The notes beneath the pieces are model-generated. The model saw only the letters and a list, made by a program, of their open reading frames with translations, was not told where the DNA came from and did not search any database. Of a DNA stretch of 64,000 nucleotides, positions 23,205 through 35,295 are shown piece by piece; the first letter of the stretch is position 1; every line of letters begins with the position of its first letter. Position numbers and translations under genes: made by a program. Source of the stretch: Watersipora subatra (Eukaryota > Bryozoa > Gymnolaemata > Cheilostomatida > Watersiporidae); the NCBI RefSeq assembly GCF_963576615.1, contig NC_088718.1, positions 30,424,377-30,488,376 of the forward strand, in the 5' to 3' direction.

Positions 23205-24153
23205 AAAGCACATAAATTACATAATTTTTTTATTATATAGTTCAATACATCAGAGTCTTGGCTTTCAAATGAGCCTATATTCAATTTACAAAAAATAATA
23301 GAACTATGAAAAACAGGGTGTCAAAAGTATGTCCTGCAAAAAAAACTTTTGGTTCAGGTTCTCAAAAGGTGATGTCACAATTATTATTTAGCCTTTGGTA
23401 GTCGATCTCTTTCGCTGCCATTAAGGCTGTGCTTTTCTGTGACAATCGGCGCTGCAAAACTCAGGGAGCGCTAATAATAAACTAGGATTCTTGATAATCA
23501 ACAATGCCCGGGATCGTGCTAACGCCGGACCAATACAAACACATGTTCTGGGTTAATTAATTATGCTTTAATAAATGTACTGCCGTTGATAAAGGTAATG
23601 AAATCACATCAATTAAATTGTGAGCTGCGGGCTGCGTAGCCATAAGACTATGTGTCAATCGCACTTTCGGAGATCCATCAATGCTTGAAACTAATTAGTA
23701 TCAGTCTCTCTCATTACCCTCACCATCACAATACAATGAGAGGGCTAGTGCATAATATCATTGGGAAAACATAGTATGGTGCTTGAAATCTGAGTTATTT
23801 ATCATAGAAATAATCTGTAGATGGAGAACTAATGACACTGATTCCTTTGTCATCTTCATTGGTTTGCTGGGGTTGTCCTACCTTTGTCTAACAATAGCAT
23901 CATTATCGTAGTTGATAAATATAAGCGGTAAGCAATAAAATAAGTGGTAAGAGCACACAACACAGCATATGGAAATTGTGACATCACAACTTTCGAGTCT
24001 ATACAATTGAACATTTCTGCGGTAGAGCTCTGGGGAAATCCTATAAACACCAACCAACGTCTGTCTCACCATGTCAAACAGGGGCCCATTCGAAAGCCAA
24101 GACTCTGATGTATTAAAATATATGATAAAAAAATTATGTAATTTATGTGCTTT
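23205..24153. mobile_element. TIR element, 949 bp, upstream of copy B
   Basis: The left end, AAAGCACATAAATTACATAA (23205), recurs inverted at the right end (to 24153). The two arms match for about 70 bp with a few mismatches, including 'catcagagtcttggctttc'. Upstream of copy D the flanks are joined directly (about 61082-61095), so the element arrived after the B/D split or was lost from D. No transposase was seen, so it is a MITE or deletion derivative. The target duplication is unclear. Confidence 0.82.
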
Positions 24154-24358
24154 CATCAGGCTTTTGATTATGTGTATACAGCAATATCATAGCTCAATGT
24201 TCAATGGGTGAATACAATAGCATTGCAAGGAGTGTTAATATTGCATTGTTTGACTGAATGAATGCAGCTCAAAAAATGGATTCAAGCGTTATTCAGTTTA
24301 ACAGCAATGAACAAGCGAAAGGCGCTAGCATGTCTAACTAGCACTTAAAAGCATCATC

Positions 24359-24473
24359 ATGTGCAAGCAGCTGCGGTTTTTACTGCTCGCTCTGGTTTTA
24401 GTAGCAGCCATTCTGATCGTATTTGATCTTCAAAAAGAGAGAATTTCATCTGTTACACGGCTTTTACTTCCAG
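24359..24473 (+). CDS. Copy B exon 1
   Basis: 115 nt: MCKQLRFLLLALVLVAAILI, then a short stretch to LLLPG, ending in phase 1 at the first donor CCAG|GTAAAAC. Same length as exon 1 of A and D. The hydrophobic signal-anchor (residues about 7-22) is preserved. Four further donor copies follow; see the repeat at 24463-24628. Confidence 0.85.
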
Positions 24474-24628
24474 GTAAAACTGTACTATATAGACTTTTAC
24501 TTCCAGGTAAAACTGTAATATGTAGACTTTTACTTCCAGGCAAAACCGTAATATATAGACTTTTACTTCCACGTAAAACTGTAATATATAGACTTTTACA
24601 TCCAGGTAAAACTGTAAGATATAGACTT
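24463..24628 (+). repeat. 33-bp tandem repeat carrying five copies of the exon 1 splice donor
   Basis: Five units of 'cttttacttccaggtaaaac' plus 13 bp span the exon 1/intron 1 border. Possible donors start at 24474 (GT), 24507 (GT), 24540 (GC), 24573 (GT after CCAC) and 24606 (GT). The period of 33 keeps the frame, so each further donor would add 11 residues (KTVIYRLLLPG-like) with no change of phase. The frame closes at TGA/TAA only after the last unit. Copies A and D have a single unit. Confidence 0.9.
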
Positions 24629-25906
24629 TTCAATGTGTAATGCATCTCTTCTAGCAGCACACGGAATATAATATATTTTTAACAGTATTATACAAAAGAA
24701 CTGTATTATACAAGAAAACTGTATTATACAAGAGATGTACATGCAGTTTGATTAAGTAAAGTTTATTACTAAATAGCAAACTATGTTTGTTATTTGGTAA
24801 CCCAACACTCATGTTTTGCGTATCACTTTGGGAAAGAAAGGCTCAATTTTGGGACTTTTTAATGGATAAAAAACGATACATTGAAAGTTGAAAAAGTTAT
24901 TATTAGGACCTTTTGCCTTTTTATTGTAACAGTTATTATGAACAGAGCATAAAATTTGTGATCTTGCATAATTTGGTAGTTCATAGAACTTGCAGAAACA
25001 CTCATGAATGAACAATGATTTAAATCAAGCATTCAAGACTCTAACCTTTCAAAAATGAAAAGCTGTTAAGAGTTTGTGATGCGACATGATTTTTACCTGG
25101 TTTATTCTAATTCATGCGTATTATTCATACGTATTATTAGTTACTTTTTGCTGCCAGTCACTGTACCATGATGGATGGAGTTAATAGATTGCAAGTAAAA
25201 ATCTTGTTTTAGCAAACACATAATTCTGTATTTTTTGTAGTACTGTAGGTCTATAAATTCTTGACATGATACACCAAAACTTAATTTGTTATCAAGCTGG
25301 ATGGTTGTGTAAAGTTTGTTACTACGTGCACATGTTTATAGCAGTACATGTACAGAATACTTGTTTGGAATACTAATTACTCTCAAAATCAGACAGTAAA
25401 AGTCACGTTTTTATGTGAGCCAGTATAAACTTTAGGTGAATTGAACGATGCTTTGTAGACCTAGCCTTTTATTTTAATTACTGACTATCCAATAGAATTC
25501 ATAATTGAATTCACATAAAATGTTACAATATTTGAGAATACAAAATCTTTCGAAAAAATTGTTTCCTTTTAATACTTAGGCTTAACAAAAAGTCGTCAGT
25601 CGTAAGCTACTCCTTGGGATTGCTTTAACGAATTTCTTGTTTTAATAATAATTGCAATTGTTGATTGGTTGCAACTGTGTTACTTGGCAATATTAACAAT
25701 ACGAGCGCCTTCTTTCTATTTATTTATGACCAACTTTGTTGTCATGGAAATAATTTTCTCTTCATCTTGTAACATTTATATCGGTCTGAGATTCTATAGC
25801 TAACGAATTAAATTTAGATTATATAGTAGTTATAGTAGCCTGTAGTTATATATGTATGCCCAATAAAATTTTATAGTTGAAGTGAGTATAACGCTTAAAA
25901 TGAGTA

Positions 25907-26305
25907 CCGTAACCTTCGAACTATAAACTGCACCCCTATATAAGCCGCATCTGCTTTATTTTCAAAAAAACGATAATAAAGCAATACATAGGCTGCACAT
26001 TTGTATAGGCCGCAAAACACAGGACGGTGATTTTTAACGCGTCAGCAGCTTTGCTGTTTAAAACAGAACAGTGCCTAACGGCACAGTTTCGTATTAATCG
26101 ACGCTTTTTAACCTAGTGCCTAACGGAACAGTACCGTTAGGCATTGTTTCATATTTTCTTTCACCGCCAAAGGCGCACTAACCGGAGATTCTGGTTAATG
26201 CGCCCTAGCGATGAAAGAAAAAGCCACAGATTAGCCGCACCCTTATATAAGCCGCATGGCTCAAATCATAAGAAAAAGTAGCGGCTAATAGTCCGAAAAG
26301 TACCA
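25907..26305. mobile_element. Short TIR element, 399 bp, TA target duplication, in intron 1 of copy B
   Basis: The left end (CCGTAACCTTCGAACTATAA) and inverted right end (TGGTACTTTTCGGACTATTA) are imperfect TIRs with 'ataagccgc' motifs inside. TA lies on both sides (25905-25906, 26306-26307). Intron 1 of copy D at about 62667-62672 reads across without it. Inside is a 9-bp-arm hairpin CCTAACGG...CCGTTAGG near 26120-26150. There is no coding capacity. This kind of 'TTTTCGGACTATAAGCCGC' end is common in animal genomes, as recalled rather than searched. Confidence 0.8.
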
Positions 26306-26584
26306 TATTTGCTCTCATTTATGTACTTTTCACAAAATTTCTAGCGTGGAATGCTGATCTGAGAGAAGTCGGTCATCATGTCTCTTCTAAACGTTGTGAA
26401 AATGTTTTCAGCACACCGCATTTCGGTGTCTTTGTTATTTCGACGTACAGAATAAGCACACAAAATTTCTCGAATTCGTATGGTGAATTAAAATTTCAGT
26501 GATGAAGTGAAAACTCACCATGTTCAACTTCGCCAAGTGAAAAAATTGTATATCAGCGTGATCATATTCTGAAGGTGCACTGTA

Positions 26585-26800
26585 CGACAGAATACTTTCT
26601 CTAAGGTATATATTGTTAGTAATACAGGATACTGTCTTTAAGGTATATATTATTAGTACTACAAGATACTTCTTCTAAGGTATATATTATTAGTACTACA
26701 GGATACTTCCTCTAAGGTACATATTATTAGTACTAAAGGATACTTATTCTAAGGTATATGTTATTAGTACTACATGATACTTTCTGTAAATTGTATATCA
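26585..26800. repeat. 37-bp minisatellite, about 6 units (intron 1, copy B)
   Basis: Same unit as at 1713 and 62975, here with 'ggatacttcctctaaggtat' as the best-kept part. Confidence 0.9.
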
Positions 26801-27539
26801 TTGGACTAAAAGACAAAGTTTTTGAAAAGTTATTTTTTTAATCTTTCCCTTGAATAAAAAATAAATTGCAAAAAACTAACATATATTCTTGATGGCCCTT
26901 TTAAGGTTATTAAGGGCTCGGCGATTCCTTGTTGTATACATATGTTTAGATCAAACATGTAGTTTTCTTACGAGAAGAAACTTTTCTTTTCATAGGCAAT
27001 CGGATTTGGGTACTTTTTAGGTCAAATATTAAAACTCTCAGTAAGAATATTACAACAGCTGCGGCCCAAAGAAGGTAAAAATTGTAAGTCACGTTGAAAG
27101 GAGCAAAAAGCTTCAATGTCTATTAGAACAGAAGTGTTTCCTATGATTTAGTTAGCCACACATTGGAGTAATCAATCGCATCGACTACTTTCAGCTGTTG
27201 TTGACTATCCCTTGGTATTTGAGTACGATACTTAATTATTTGAGTAGCTACGGGTTAATAAAAGGAATGTAGCACAAATAATAGCATTCAAATCTAAGCT
27301 AGATATTGGGCGCACAGTGATGTGGAACGGAACGGTCAATGGAAGAAACATGAGCAGGTGCAGTGAATGACGATTGGTTGAAAGACGATTGGCGAATTGA
27401 CAAAAAGGCAATTGGTTCTTAGCTGAAAAATCATTTACTATTTTTGTTGAATACCTTTTTGGTCATCAGCGTTAACCAATTTGAAAAGTTGAACATCAAC
27501 TTACACAAAATTTTAGTCTGTTTTATCAGAAAGTATTTG

Positions 27540-27800
27540 TTGTTCTTTATCGTTTGAAACTGTTTTTGATGTTTGAGGTGATTTGACTGTCAGGTTGATT
27601 TGAAATTAAAATTGATAAAACTTGATTTGAGTCAAATGATCAGATCAATTATGATCAATCAGTGATTATGACGACTATAGTTGTGAAAAGATCGGACAGA
27701 ATAGCGACACGTTACTCTGCACCTTGAATGCAATAGCTGATAGCATCTGTATCAATGATGCAATATACAACAATGTTGTGGAAGTTAATATTCAAATCCG
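27540..27800. repeat. Interspersed repeat family member (intron 1, copy B)
   Basis: Aligned with 2660-2900 of copy A and shortened: the block containing 'ttctgagcg' and 'tttgaaacat' in the other copies is missing here. It was therefore present before the duplication and has partly been lost. Confidence 0.6.
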
Positions 27801-27898
27801 ATATTTTGTTACAAATCAAGCATTCTACATGTAGACTCTTAGCTTTAGGAGATTTTCATAGATACAGTATGTTTACATGATAAAAGCAAATTTTGTAG

Positions 27899-28037
27899 GT
27901 CAGACCAGGCTAGAAATTTCGGAGCCTTTGGCTAAGCCATATGGAGTTGGAAAAAGAGTCGTGTACAAACCTATTGACAGTTGTCAAAAAGCAGAGTTTC
28001 TTGATGAATATAAAAACCCATGCTGGATTACTCAAGG
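27899..28037 (+). CDS. Copy B exon 2
   Basis: 139 nt, acceptor TTTGTAG and donor GG|GTGAGT, same phases as copy A exon 2. The product contains PYGVGKRVVYKPIDSCQKAEF and KNPCWITQG. Fully open, which is unusual for a gene whose next exon is destroyed. Confidence 0.85.
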
Positions 28038-28204
28038 GTGAGTCATAGGAGCTTTGGTCATGCTTAATATTACAATATTACCAAGGGTAGAAGTATCTAT
28101 TTGTAGATATCTGGTTCAAATGTATTAAAGTTAACCAAAGTATTAAAAAGCTTTAGTCACCATCAATCCATTTATGTTGTTAATCTCTGCATATCTTATT
28201 AGTG

Positions 28205-29580
28205 TGACTAATAAAATAAAGTGTGACGAACAAAAGAAAGTGTGACGAATAAAAGAAGGTGTGACGAATAAAAGAAGGTGTGACGAATAAAAGAAGGTGT
28301 GACTAATAAAAGAAGGTGTGACTAATAAAAGAAAGTTTGAGTAATAAAAGAAGGTGTGACTAATAAAAGAAGGTCTACCGAATAAAAGAAGATGTAACTA
28401 ATAAAAGAAGGGGTGACTAATAAAAGAAGGTGTGACTAATAAAAGAAGATGTGACTAATAAAAGGAAGTGTGACTAGTAAAACAAGGTGTGACTAATAAA
28501 ATAAGATGTGACTAATAACAGAAGTCGTGACTAATAAAAGGAGGTGTGACTAATAAAAGAAAGTGTGACTAATAACAGAAGGCGTGACTAATAAAAGGAG
28601 GTGTGACTAATAAAAGGTGTGACTAATAAAAGAAGGTGTGACTAATAAAAGAAGATGTGACTAATAAAAGGAAGTGTGACTAGTAAAACAAGGTGTGACT
28701 AATAAAATAAGATGTGACTAATAACAGAAGGCGTGACTAATAAAAGGAGGTGTGACTAATAAAAGAAGGTGTGACTAATAACAGAAGGCGTGACTAATAA
28801 AAGGAGGTGTGACTAATAAAAGAAGGTGTGACTAATAAAAGGAGGTGTGACTAATAAAAGAAGGTGTGACTAATAAAAGGAGGTGTGACTAATAAAAGAA
28901 AGTGTGACTAATAAAAGAAGGTATGACTAATAAAAGGTGTGACTAATAAAAGAAGGTGTGACTAATAAAAAACGGTGTGACTAATAAAAGAAAGTGTGAC
29001 TAATAAAAGAAGGTGTGACTAATAAAAGAAAGTGTGACTAATCAAAGGAAGTGTGACTAGTAAAAGAAGGTGTGACTAATAAAATAAGATGTGACCAATA
29101 ACAGAAGGCGTGACTAATAAAAGGAGGTGTGACTAATAAAAGAAGGTGTGACTAATAAAAGGAGGTGTGACTAATAAAAAGGTGTGGCTAATAAAAGAAG
29201 GTGTGACTAATAGAAGAGGGAGTGATTTATAAAAGAAGGTGTGACTAATAAAAGGAGGTGTGACTAATAAAAGAAAGTGTGACTAATAAAAGAAGGTATG
29301 ACTAATAAAGGAAGGTGTGGCTAATAAAAGGTGTGACTAATAAAAGAAGATGTGACTAATAAAAGAAGGTGTGACTAATATAAGTAGGTGTGACTAATAA
29401 AAAAGGTGTGACTGATAAAAGAAGGTGTTACTAATAGAAGAAGGTGTGACTAATAAAAGAAGGTGTGACTTATAAAAGAAAGTGTGACAAACAAAAGGTG
29501 TGACTAATAAAAAGAGGTGTGACTAATAAAAGAAGGTGTGACTGATGGAAAAGGTGTGACTGATAAAAGAAGGCGTGACT
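28205..29580 (+). repeat. 19-bp minisatellite, about 70 units, each with AATAAA
   Basis: The unit is GTGTGACTAATAAAAGAAG with variants (aaaggag, aagaaag, and shorter units). About 1.37 kb lies in intron 2 of copy B. The same site in copy A (about 3485-3530) has one or two units at most. On the sense strand nearly every unit holds the poly(A) hexamer AATAAA followed a few bases on by GTGTG. Confidence 0.95.
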
Positions 29581-30809
29581 TCAGCATAACTAACACAGTT
29601 TACAAAAGCAGCTGCTGCACAATAATTAAGGCGGGAATCTTTCCGCATTATATTTGAAAACGATTTACAATGCTTTAACTTTTAGAGTAGTGCAGGGAAA
29701 GCTGATGATTACCAAAAATTCAAATAATTTAATTTGTGAGATATGATTGAATATATTTAGTAACTTAAAAACTGGAAAAAAGACTTCAGAAATTTAGAAA
29801 AAAATTGTAATCATGTAACTATAATTATCAAAACTCTAAAGCAGAGAAGAAAAGACTTGTAAACATGTTTACAGTACCCTTCAACCTGTTATCAGGTGAT
29901 AGCTTTTAAATAACAAGTATTCCATTACTGAATTGGTTTGTTGACCATAGAGTTTACTTAGAGATACTTGAACTGACTGACTGTCTGATCTTGGAACGGA
30001 GACTAACTAATTTTACAACTGCATTTCAGCATCAATCTTATTGCAGCCATGTGCGCAAAAGAGCTGATAGGTAAGCAAATGTTAACTTAGGCAGAAGTAA
30101 TGACCTAACAAAATATGAATGGTTATAAATGGTTAAATGTAAATTAGTGAGAGAATGGATAGGCAGGTCAGAATAGAATGAGTAGCAGTGGACAGTTAAC
30201 AAAACATTACCCAGCTGTGTGAGTTAAGTGAAAAGGTGGGTGGATGATAAGGTACAGGGATGAAAAGGTGGGTGGATGATAAGGTACAGGGGTGAAAAGG
30301 TGGGTGGATGATAAGGTACAGGGGTGAAAAGGTGGGTGGGTGAAAAGGTGCAGGGGTGAAAAGTAAACAAGTAGTTGAATGATTGTGACAACAAATTGGT
30401 GAGTTTTTGGGCGAATGGGAGAGAGAGAGAGAACATGCGAGGATTCGAAGTGAACGGGAAGATCAGTAAACAACTACATCAGCACTTACGTAAAAAATGA
30501 GTCAGCAAATGGGTGGTACAGAAGACAGTGACTTGTTGGTAAATCAGTCAATGACTGGGTAAGTAAATAAGTCAGCTACTGGGTGGGTGAGAGGATAGAT
30601 AGGCAGAATGATAAATGGTTGAATGAAAACATAGTCGGATTAATGAGTTAATTATACAGAAGGCATGTATGTGGGCAAAAGTAATCCTTCATCATGTGAA
30701 TGAGTAAAAAAATGATTGTAAATGAAATGAATGACTGCCTAGAGCAAATGAATGGGATGAAACGTTTACAAGTTCAAACAAAATCTTGAGTAGCTTCAAT
30801 TTGCTGCAG
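29581..30809. other. Intron 2 of copy B, 3' part
   Basis: It aligns with 3540-3572 plus 4320-4560 and 8148-9142 of copy A once the insertions in A are removed, so it supplies the empty sites for both. A short tandem repeat sits at 30228-30362 (units with 'aaaaggtgggtggatgataa', about 4 copies). It ends in the TTGCTGCAG acceptor. Confidence 0.65.
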
Positions 30810-30848
30810 GAAAACAACCTGCGCTGCAAAAGTTATGCATCTTGGCTT
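30810..30848 (+). pseudogene. Copy B exon 3, 5' fragment, interrupted
   Basis: After TTGCTGCAG the sequence encodes KTTCAAKVMHLGF, matching RTTCAARVMLLGF of copy A. The frame is then cut by the retrotransposon LTR. It resumes after the duplicated GGCTT at 35529 with HESDTP and soon diverges. Only about 50 bp of the 186-bp exon can be recognised. Confidence 0.85.
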
Positions 30849-31062
30849 TGTTATATGTTGAGCATTTGAATCACTAGTTTATTTTAGGCTTACAAATTGT
30901 GACTTGCTTTATTGGCAGTTGAATCTCAACTGAAGATATAGACATCAAGCATTATGAAAATTATACAATTGTCTTGCACTCAAACAAGTTCACTCAAACA
31001 GATGCACATAAAACAGGTACACATAAAACAAGTGCACATCATAATAGGTGCACATCATAACA
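30849..31062 (-). repeat. 3' LTR of the Ty3/gypsy element
   Basis: 214 bp, starting TGTTATATGTTGAGC and ending CATAACA on the + strand. It contains repeated 'gcacataaaacaggtacaca' sub-units. It is a diverged, slightly shorter match of the other LTR. Confidence 0.92.
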
Positions 31063-31076
31063 ATCCTTCCCTTCTT
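31063..31076 (-). other. Polypurine tract of the Ty3/gypsy element
   Basis: On the minus strand AAGAAGGGAAGGAT directly precedes the 3' LTR, the position of the plus-strand DNA primer. Confidence 0.7.
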
Positions 31077-31510
31077 GAATAAAATAATTGAGACAGAAGT
31101 CAAATTTCTCTTAGCCTATAAATTTTTCTTTTTTTCACACTAATACTTATAGCTGGACTCCAAAAATTAACATAAAATTATCAGAAAATTAAAATAAAAG
31201 CAGCGTGTTAATAAAGAAGTTATAAGCATATAATAATTGTATAAATTAACCAGCCTATGGTAATGCCTTCACACATTTTTCTCACAAACTTTGAGGTTGA
31301 GAGCAAGTGACCTCAAGAGACAGGACCCAGCTGCAGTACAGCCAGCATGCCCTACCTAAGTGTAAAGCCACCACAGGTAGACAACGGGTTAGCCATCCAA
31401 AGGACCAAAGAAATACTAGCACATAAACTAAAAATTCCCCGCTTCACCATTAAGCAAGACAAAACTTATTTAGGAAAGTTAAAATTACTGAGCTACTGGC
31501 TAAGGACTAT

Positions 31511-34500
31511 TTAGTAGGTAACAAGACAACCAAACCTGAAAGGATGGTTTTTCTCCCTTATGGGTCTCCCTGCCTTCAATTTAGCATCAGTTACATTTCC
31601 CTTGTCATTCTCACACTCTTGGTGTTGGGTTATGTCAGACTCTGTTTGTGATTTAAGGAATTTTGTAACCTCAGCTACATTTCTACGGAACTGTCTTCCA
31701 TTTCTTTCACTGTTCACAACAACCTCTGACCTCTGTCTAGATACAATTTGATACCTTTCAGGACTAAAAGTTGGACTGAGCTTGTTTGGTTCTCAGCTCG
31801 TACCAAGAAAGTGTCACCGACAGCAATGTCATTATCCTGAGCACGGGGTTTAACATCTATGTACTATCTATATTTCATTTTAGCCAAAACCTGACGATCC
31901 TGAGGTTCCTCATCTAGATTAGGTTCACAACACTCTAACAATGAAAGTTTAGTATGCATCTGCCTACCAGTCATTAGTTCTGCTGATTAAACACCAGTAA
32001 TAGGGTGAGGTGTTGATCTGTAAGCCATGAGAAATTTTCGAAGCTCACTCTTAAAATTACGGCCAGAATTTTGAGCATTTTTAAGAGACTTTATAAGAGA
32101 ACGGTTTTGCCTTTCTACCTCCCCATTAGCAGCAGGCTAGATTGGAGTAGTTAAAAACCAGAACACCCCATTCTGTTTCAAATATGTTTGAAACTCACTA
32201 CCAAATTGTGAGCCATTATCGGTTCTCACCGATATAGGAAGACCCCACCTGCTAAATATGTCTTCACATGCTTCTGTAATCTTGGCTGCAGTGGTAGACC
32301 TCAAGAAGAAGATCTTAAAATACCTGCTGTAGTAGTCGACAATAACAAGTACACTTTCACCATTAGGTAATGGCTCTAGAAGATCACATGCAGTGTGTTG
32401 CCATGATTGGTCAGGCAATTTAGTGCAAGAAACTGGCACAGGTTTATTTGGCGTGGACACCAACAAGCATTCAAAATATTAATTACAAATCTTTTCCACA
32501 TCCTTATCCATAAATGGCCACCAAACTTGGGACCGCAAACGCTGTTCTGTTTAGTCAAGCTTAGGTGACTTTCATGAGCTAAGCTAACTACTGAAGTTCT
32601 GATTGTCGTTGTAATCACAAGCCTATTGCCACGCAAAATGACTGTAGCACACTGGCTCAGTTCCGGTGACACTGCTTTGTATATAGGCAAACATTTGTCC
32701 CAGCAACCATCTAGCAAAGCTTGCCTTTCTAATTTCATTTCAGGACACTCAATAGCTTTGGCTTTAATTTGAGAAAAATTCAATGCCACTGGAACTGATT
32801 CATTAGCCATCATCATTATGTTTGAGTTATCAACGTTAGCAACAGAATGGTCATTGTCTATACTTACAGAAAGTCTAGAAAGGGAGTCAGCTATGTTCTG
32901 ACTACCTGGCTTATACACCACTTCATAATTAAACGCTTGCAACCTGAAAACCCATCTCTCTACACGTGGAGTAGGCTGAGTTGAGGATCTGTTAAAAATA
33001 AACTGCAAAGGCTTATGGTCTGTTATGAGACAAAATTTGATGTCAAGCAAGTACAATGCAAAATGTTCACAAGCCCAAACCAGCGCTAGGGCTTTGCACT
33101 CTGTTTGTGAATAGCGTCTCTCTGTTTTTGTGGGACTTCTGTGACCATAAGCAATGACCCTTTCCGTTCCATCTACATTTTGACTAAGTATTTCTCCCAA
33201 GCCATAAGGACTCGCATCAGCAGTTATGCTGGTCCTAGCATTAGCATCAAAGAAAGCCAGTGTTTTACTGTCAGCCATAAGTGCTTTAATCTTGCAAAAG
33301 GCAGCATTTTGCTCTTCCTCCAAATAAAAGCTGTGCTGTTCATGGTCAACCGAAGCAAAGGTTCTGCATGTGTAGATAGCTGTGGCACAAATTTTCCAAC
33401 AAAATTGGCTAGCCCTAGAAACTTACATAGTAGCCTACATAGGAAACTTTGTCTAAGCCACACTGACATTTGCTAGCATTTAAAGTGAACTCAAGTTGCT
33501 TTACTCTCTGCAAGAACTTGTTTAATCCTTTATCATGTTCTTCTTTACTCGAGCCATAAATGATAATATCATCAGCATAGTTTTTGCAGCCTGCCAAGCC
33601 AGATATACCCTTTTGTATTTACTACTGATATATTTCCGGGGCTGAGGCAATTCCAAACATGAGTCTTTTATACCGGAACAAACCAAAAGGAGTGACAAAT
33701 GTGGTGATACTTTTAGACTGGTCATCTAGTTCTAACTGTTGAAAACCCAATTTCAAATCAGCCTTACTGAACACTTTAGCTTCATTCAGATTAAACTGTA
33801 ACTCTTGTATGGATGGAATAGGATGCTTTTCCCTCACAACTGCCTCGTTGGCTCGCCTCATTTCTATACACAAACAAATGTCATTGTTGTCTTTTGGCAC
33901 GGTGACAATAGGACTAACCCAGAGTGTGGGACCATCTACCCTCTCAATGATATAAGAAGCCAAAAGCTCATCTATTTTAACTCGCGCTAAATCTGTATGT
34001 CCAAATGGCAAGCGCCTCACAGGTTGTGCAACAGGTTTCACCGTTTTGTCTATGTGCAATGAAACCTTGTATTCCTTTAGACGACTAACACCCCCAAAAC
34101 ATTGAGGATACTTGTTAATTCTTGGCTCCACACCCAGGCCAGTAGAGCCACCTGAACTACAACTGTTCACCCCACCAGCCAAAGGACCGACTCTCAACAA
34201 GCCCAAACATTCAGCTGAGCATTGGTTTATCAGTGTGGCAGCATTACCAATGAAAATGTGAAATACAGCAGTAGTAAAATTGCCATTAGCAGAAACAAAA
34301 ACATCAATGTAAGCCTGACCTAGTAAATCAAGATATTTGGAACTACTACCATAAGCGTACAGTTTCTTGTTTGTCTAAACTATCTTAGTATTTACTGACT
34401 TTGGTGTGCATTTGCCCTTCAGGTTACAAGAAGCACCTGAGTCTACAACTGCTTGCACAGTAACATCATTTAACATGACTGAAACCTTACCGGACGAAAA

Positions 34501-34692
34501 AGAACTGAGTGAAAATGTCTCACCAGTTGTGTTGATATTGGTGTCAGTAACAGCAAAAAGAGTCTCTGTATAATAATTGTCTCCTCGTTGTGTAGACGAT
34601 TCCTCAGAAATGCTATTTACATGCTTTTTCTTCTTTTGCTCACAAAAATTTAGAGCCGGCGTAATGTCCTTTCTTTTTGCATGCCATTGCAA
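31511..34692 (-). pseudogene. pol of the Ty3/gypsy element (protease, RT, RNase H, integrase), broken
   Basis: In order on the minus strand: protease VVDSGAS (Asp codon at about 34441-34443); reverse transcriptase in 34206-33415 with KADLKLGFQQLEL (motif A) and YADD at 33568-33579; RT thumb FLGLANFVGKFVPQL (33469-33224); RNase H with TADASPYGLG and TDHKPLQFIF (33323-32376); an integrase HHCC-like region; and the integrase core with TDNGSQF (about 32215) and NGEVERQN (about 32112-32131). The C-terminus continues to about 31511. Tandem stops at 33616-33621 and several frameshifts separate these frames. Together they define Ty3/gypsy; the lineage cannot be fixed by eye. Confidence 0.88.
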
Positions 34693-35226
34693 ACTCGGCC
34701 TCTCGCTGGCCAGTCTATTGATGATGCCAGGTGCTTTAGAGAGCTTTGTCTGTAGAAAATTTTGTTACCATCACTACTAACCGAACCAGAAAAATTGTTG
34801 TCCAGATTGAACACGCTTTTTATGTTTATTACCAGATTTGCTGAATTTCATATTCACAGTATTGTTACCATTACTACTAGAAACCACACTATTTCCTTGA
34901 GCCTGAATTTCATCTGCCTGTTTAACTACCGACTCTTCCATGCTTGCTAAAGCTAATACAGTGTTCAAGTCTAGTGTTGAACCTCTCTTCTACAACTTTT
35001 TCCAAAATGCTAGCAAAGGGCATTTTTCAATTACCTTGTTCCTAATCAATGTGTCTCTTTCTCGAAACTCACAGGTAATAGCTAATTGTGTCAGCCTAGT
35101 GACATATGAGGCAACAGTTTCACCGAAATTAAATCCAGCACGTTTAAATACAGACCATTCATATGGTATGTTTGTCTTCGGTGTGAAATATAGGTCAAGT
35201 TCTGCCATAGGCTTCAGTAGACACAA
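34640..35226 (-). pseudogene. gag of the Ty3/gypsy element, broken
   Basis: The frame 35226-34990 contains ETVASYVTRLTQLAITCEF, the capsid-like block of Ty3/gypsy Gag. A second piece (34968-34777) is basic at its end (NKHKKRVQ). A zinc-knuckle remnant, ACKKKGHYAGSKF, lies at about 34640-34690, with the flanking cysteines out of frame. It has no continuous reading frame. Confidence 0.75.
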
Positions 35227-35277
35227 AAAAATGGCTTAAAGGTACTGTCAGAAGCAAAACCCATTACAAAGTTCCTT

Positions 35278-35295
35278 TAATCCTCGTCGCTAAAT
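35278..35295 (-). other. Primer-binding site of the Ty3/gypsy element
   Basis: Right after the 5' LTR, the minus strand reads ATTTAGCGACGAGGATTA. The GCGACGAGGAT core complements the 3' end of eukaryotic tRNA-Ser (from memory of that tRNA), with a decayed TGG start. Confidence 0.65.

Noticed and set aside
28205-29580. Direct repeats considered as a CRISPR array
   Set aside because: Units are contiguous with no unique spacers, and the locus is an intron of a eukaryotic gene.
33141-33476. Plus-strand frame of 111 codons inside the LTR retrotransposon
   Set aside because: Antisense to the RNase H / RT region; the minus-strand product is clearly recognisable.
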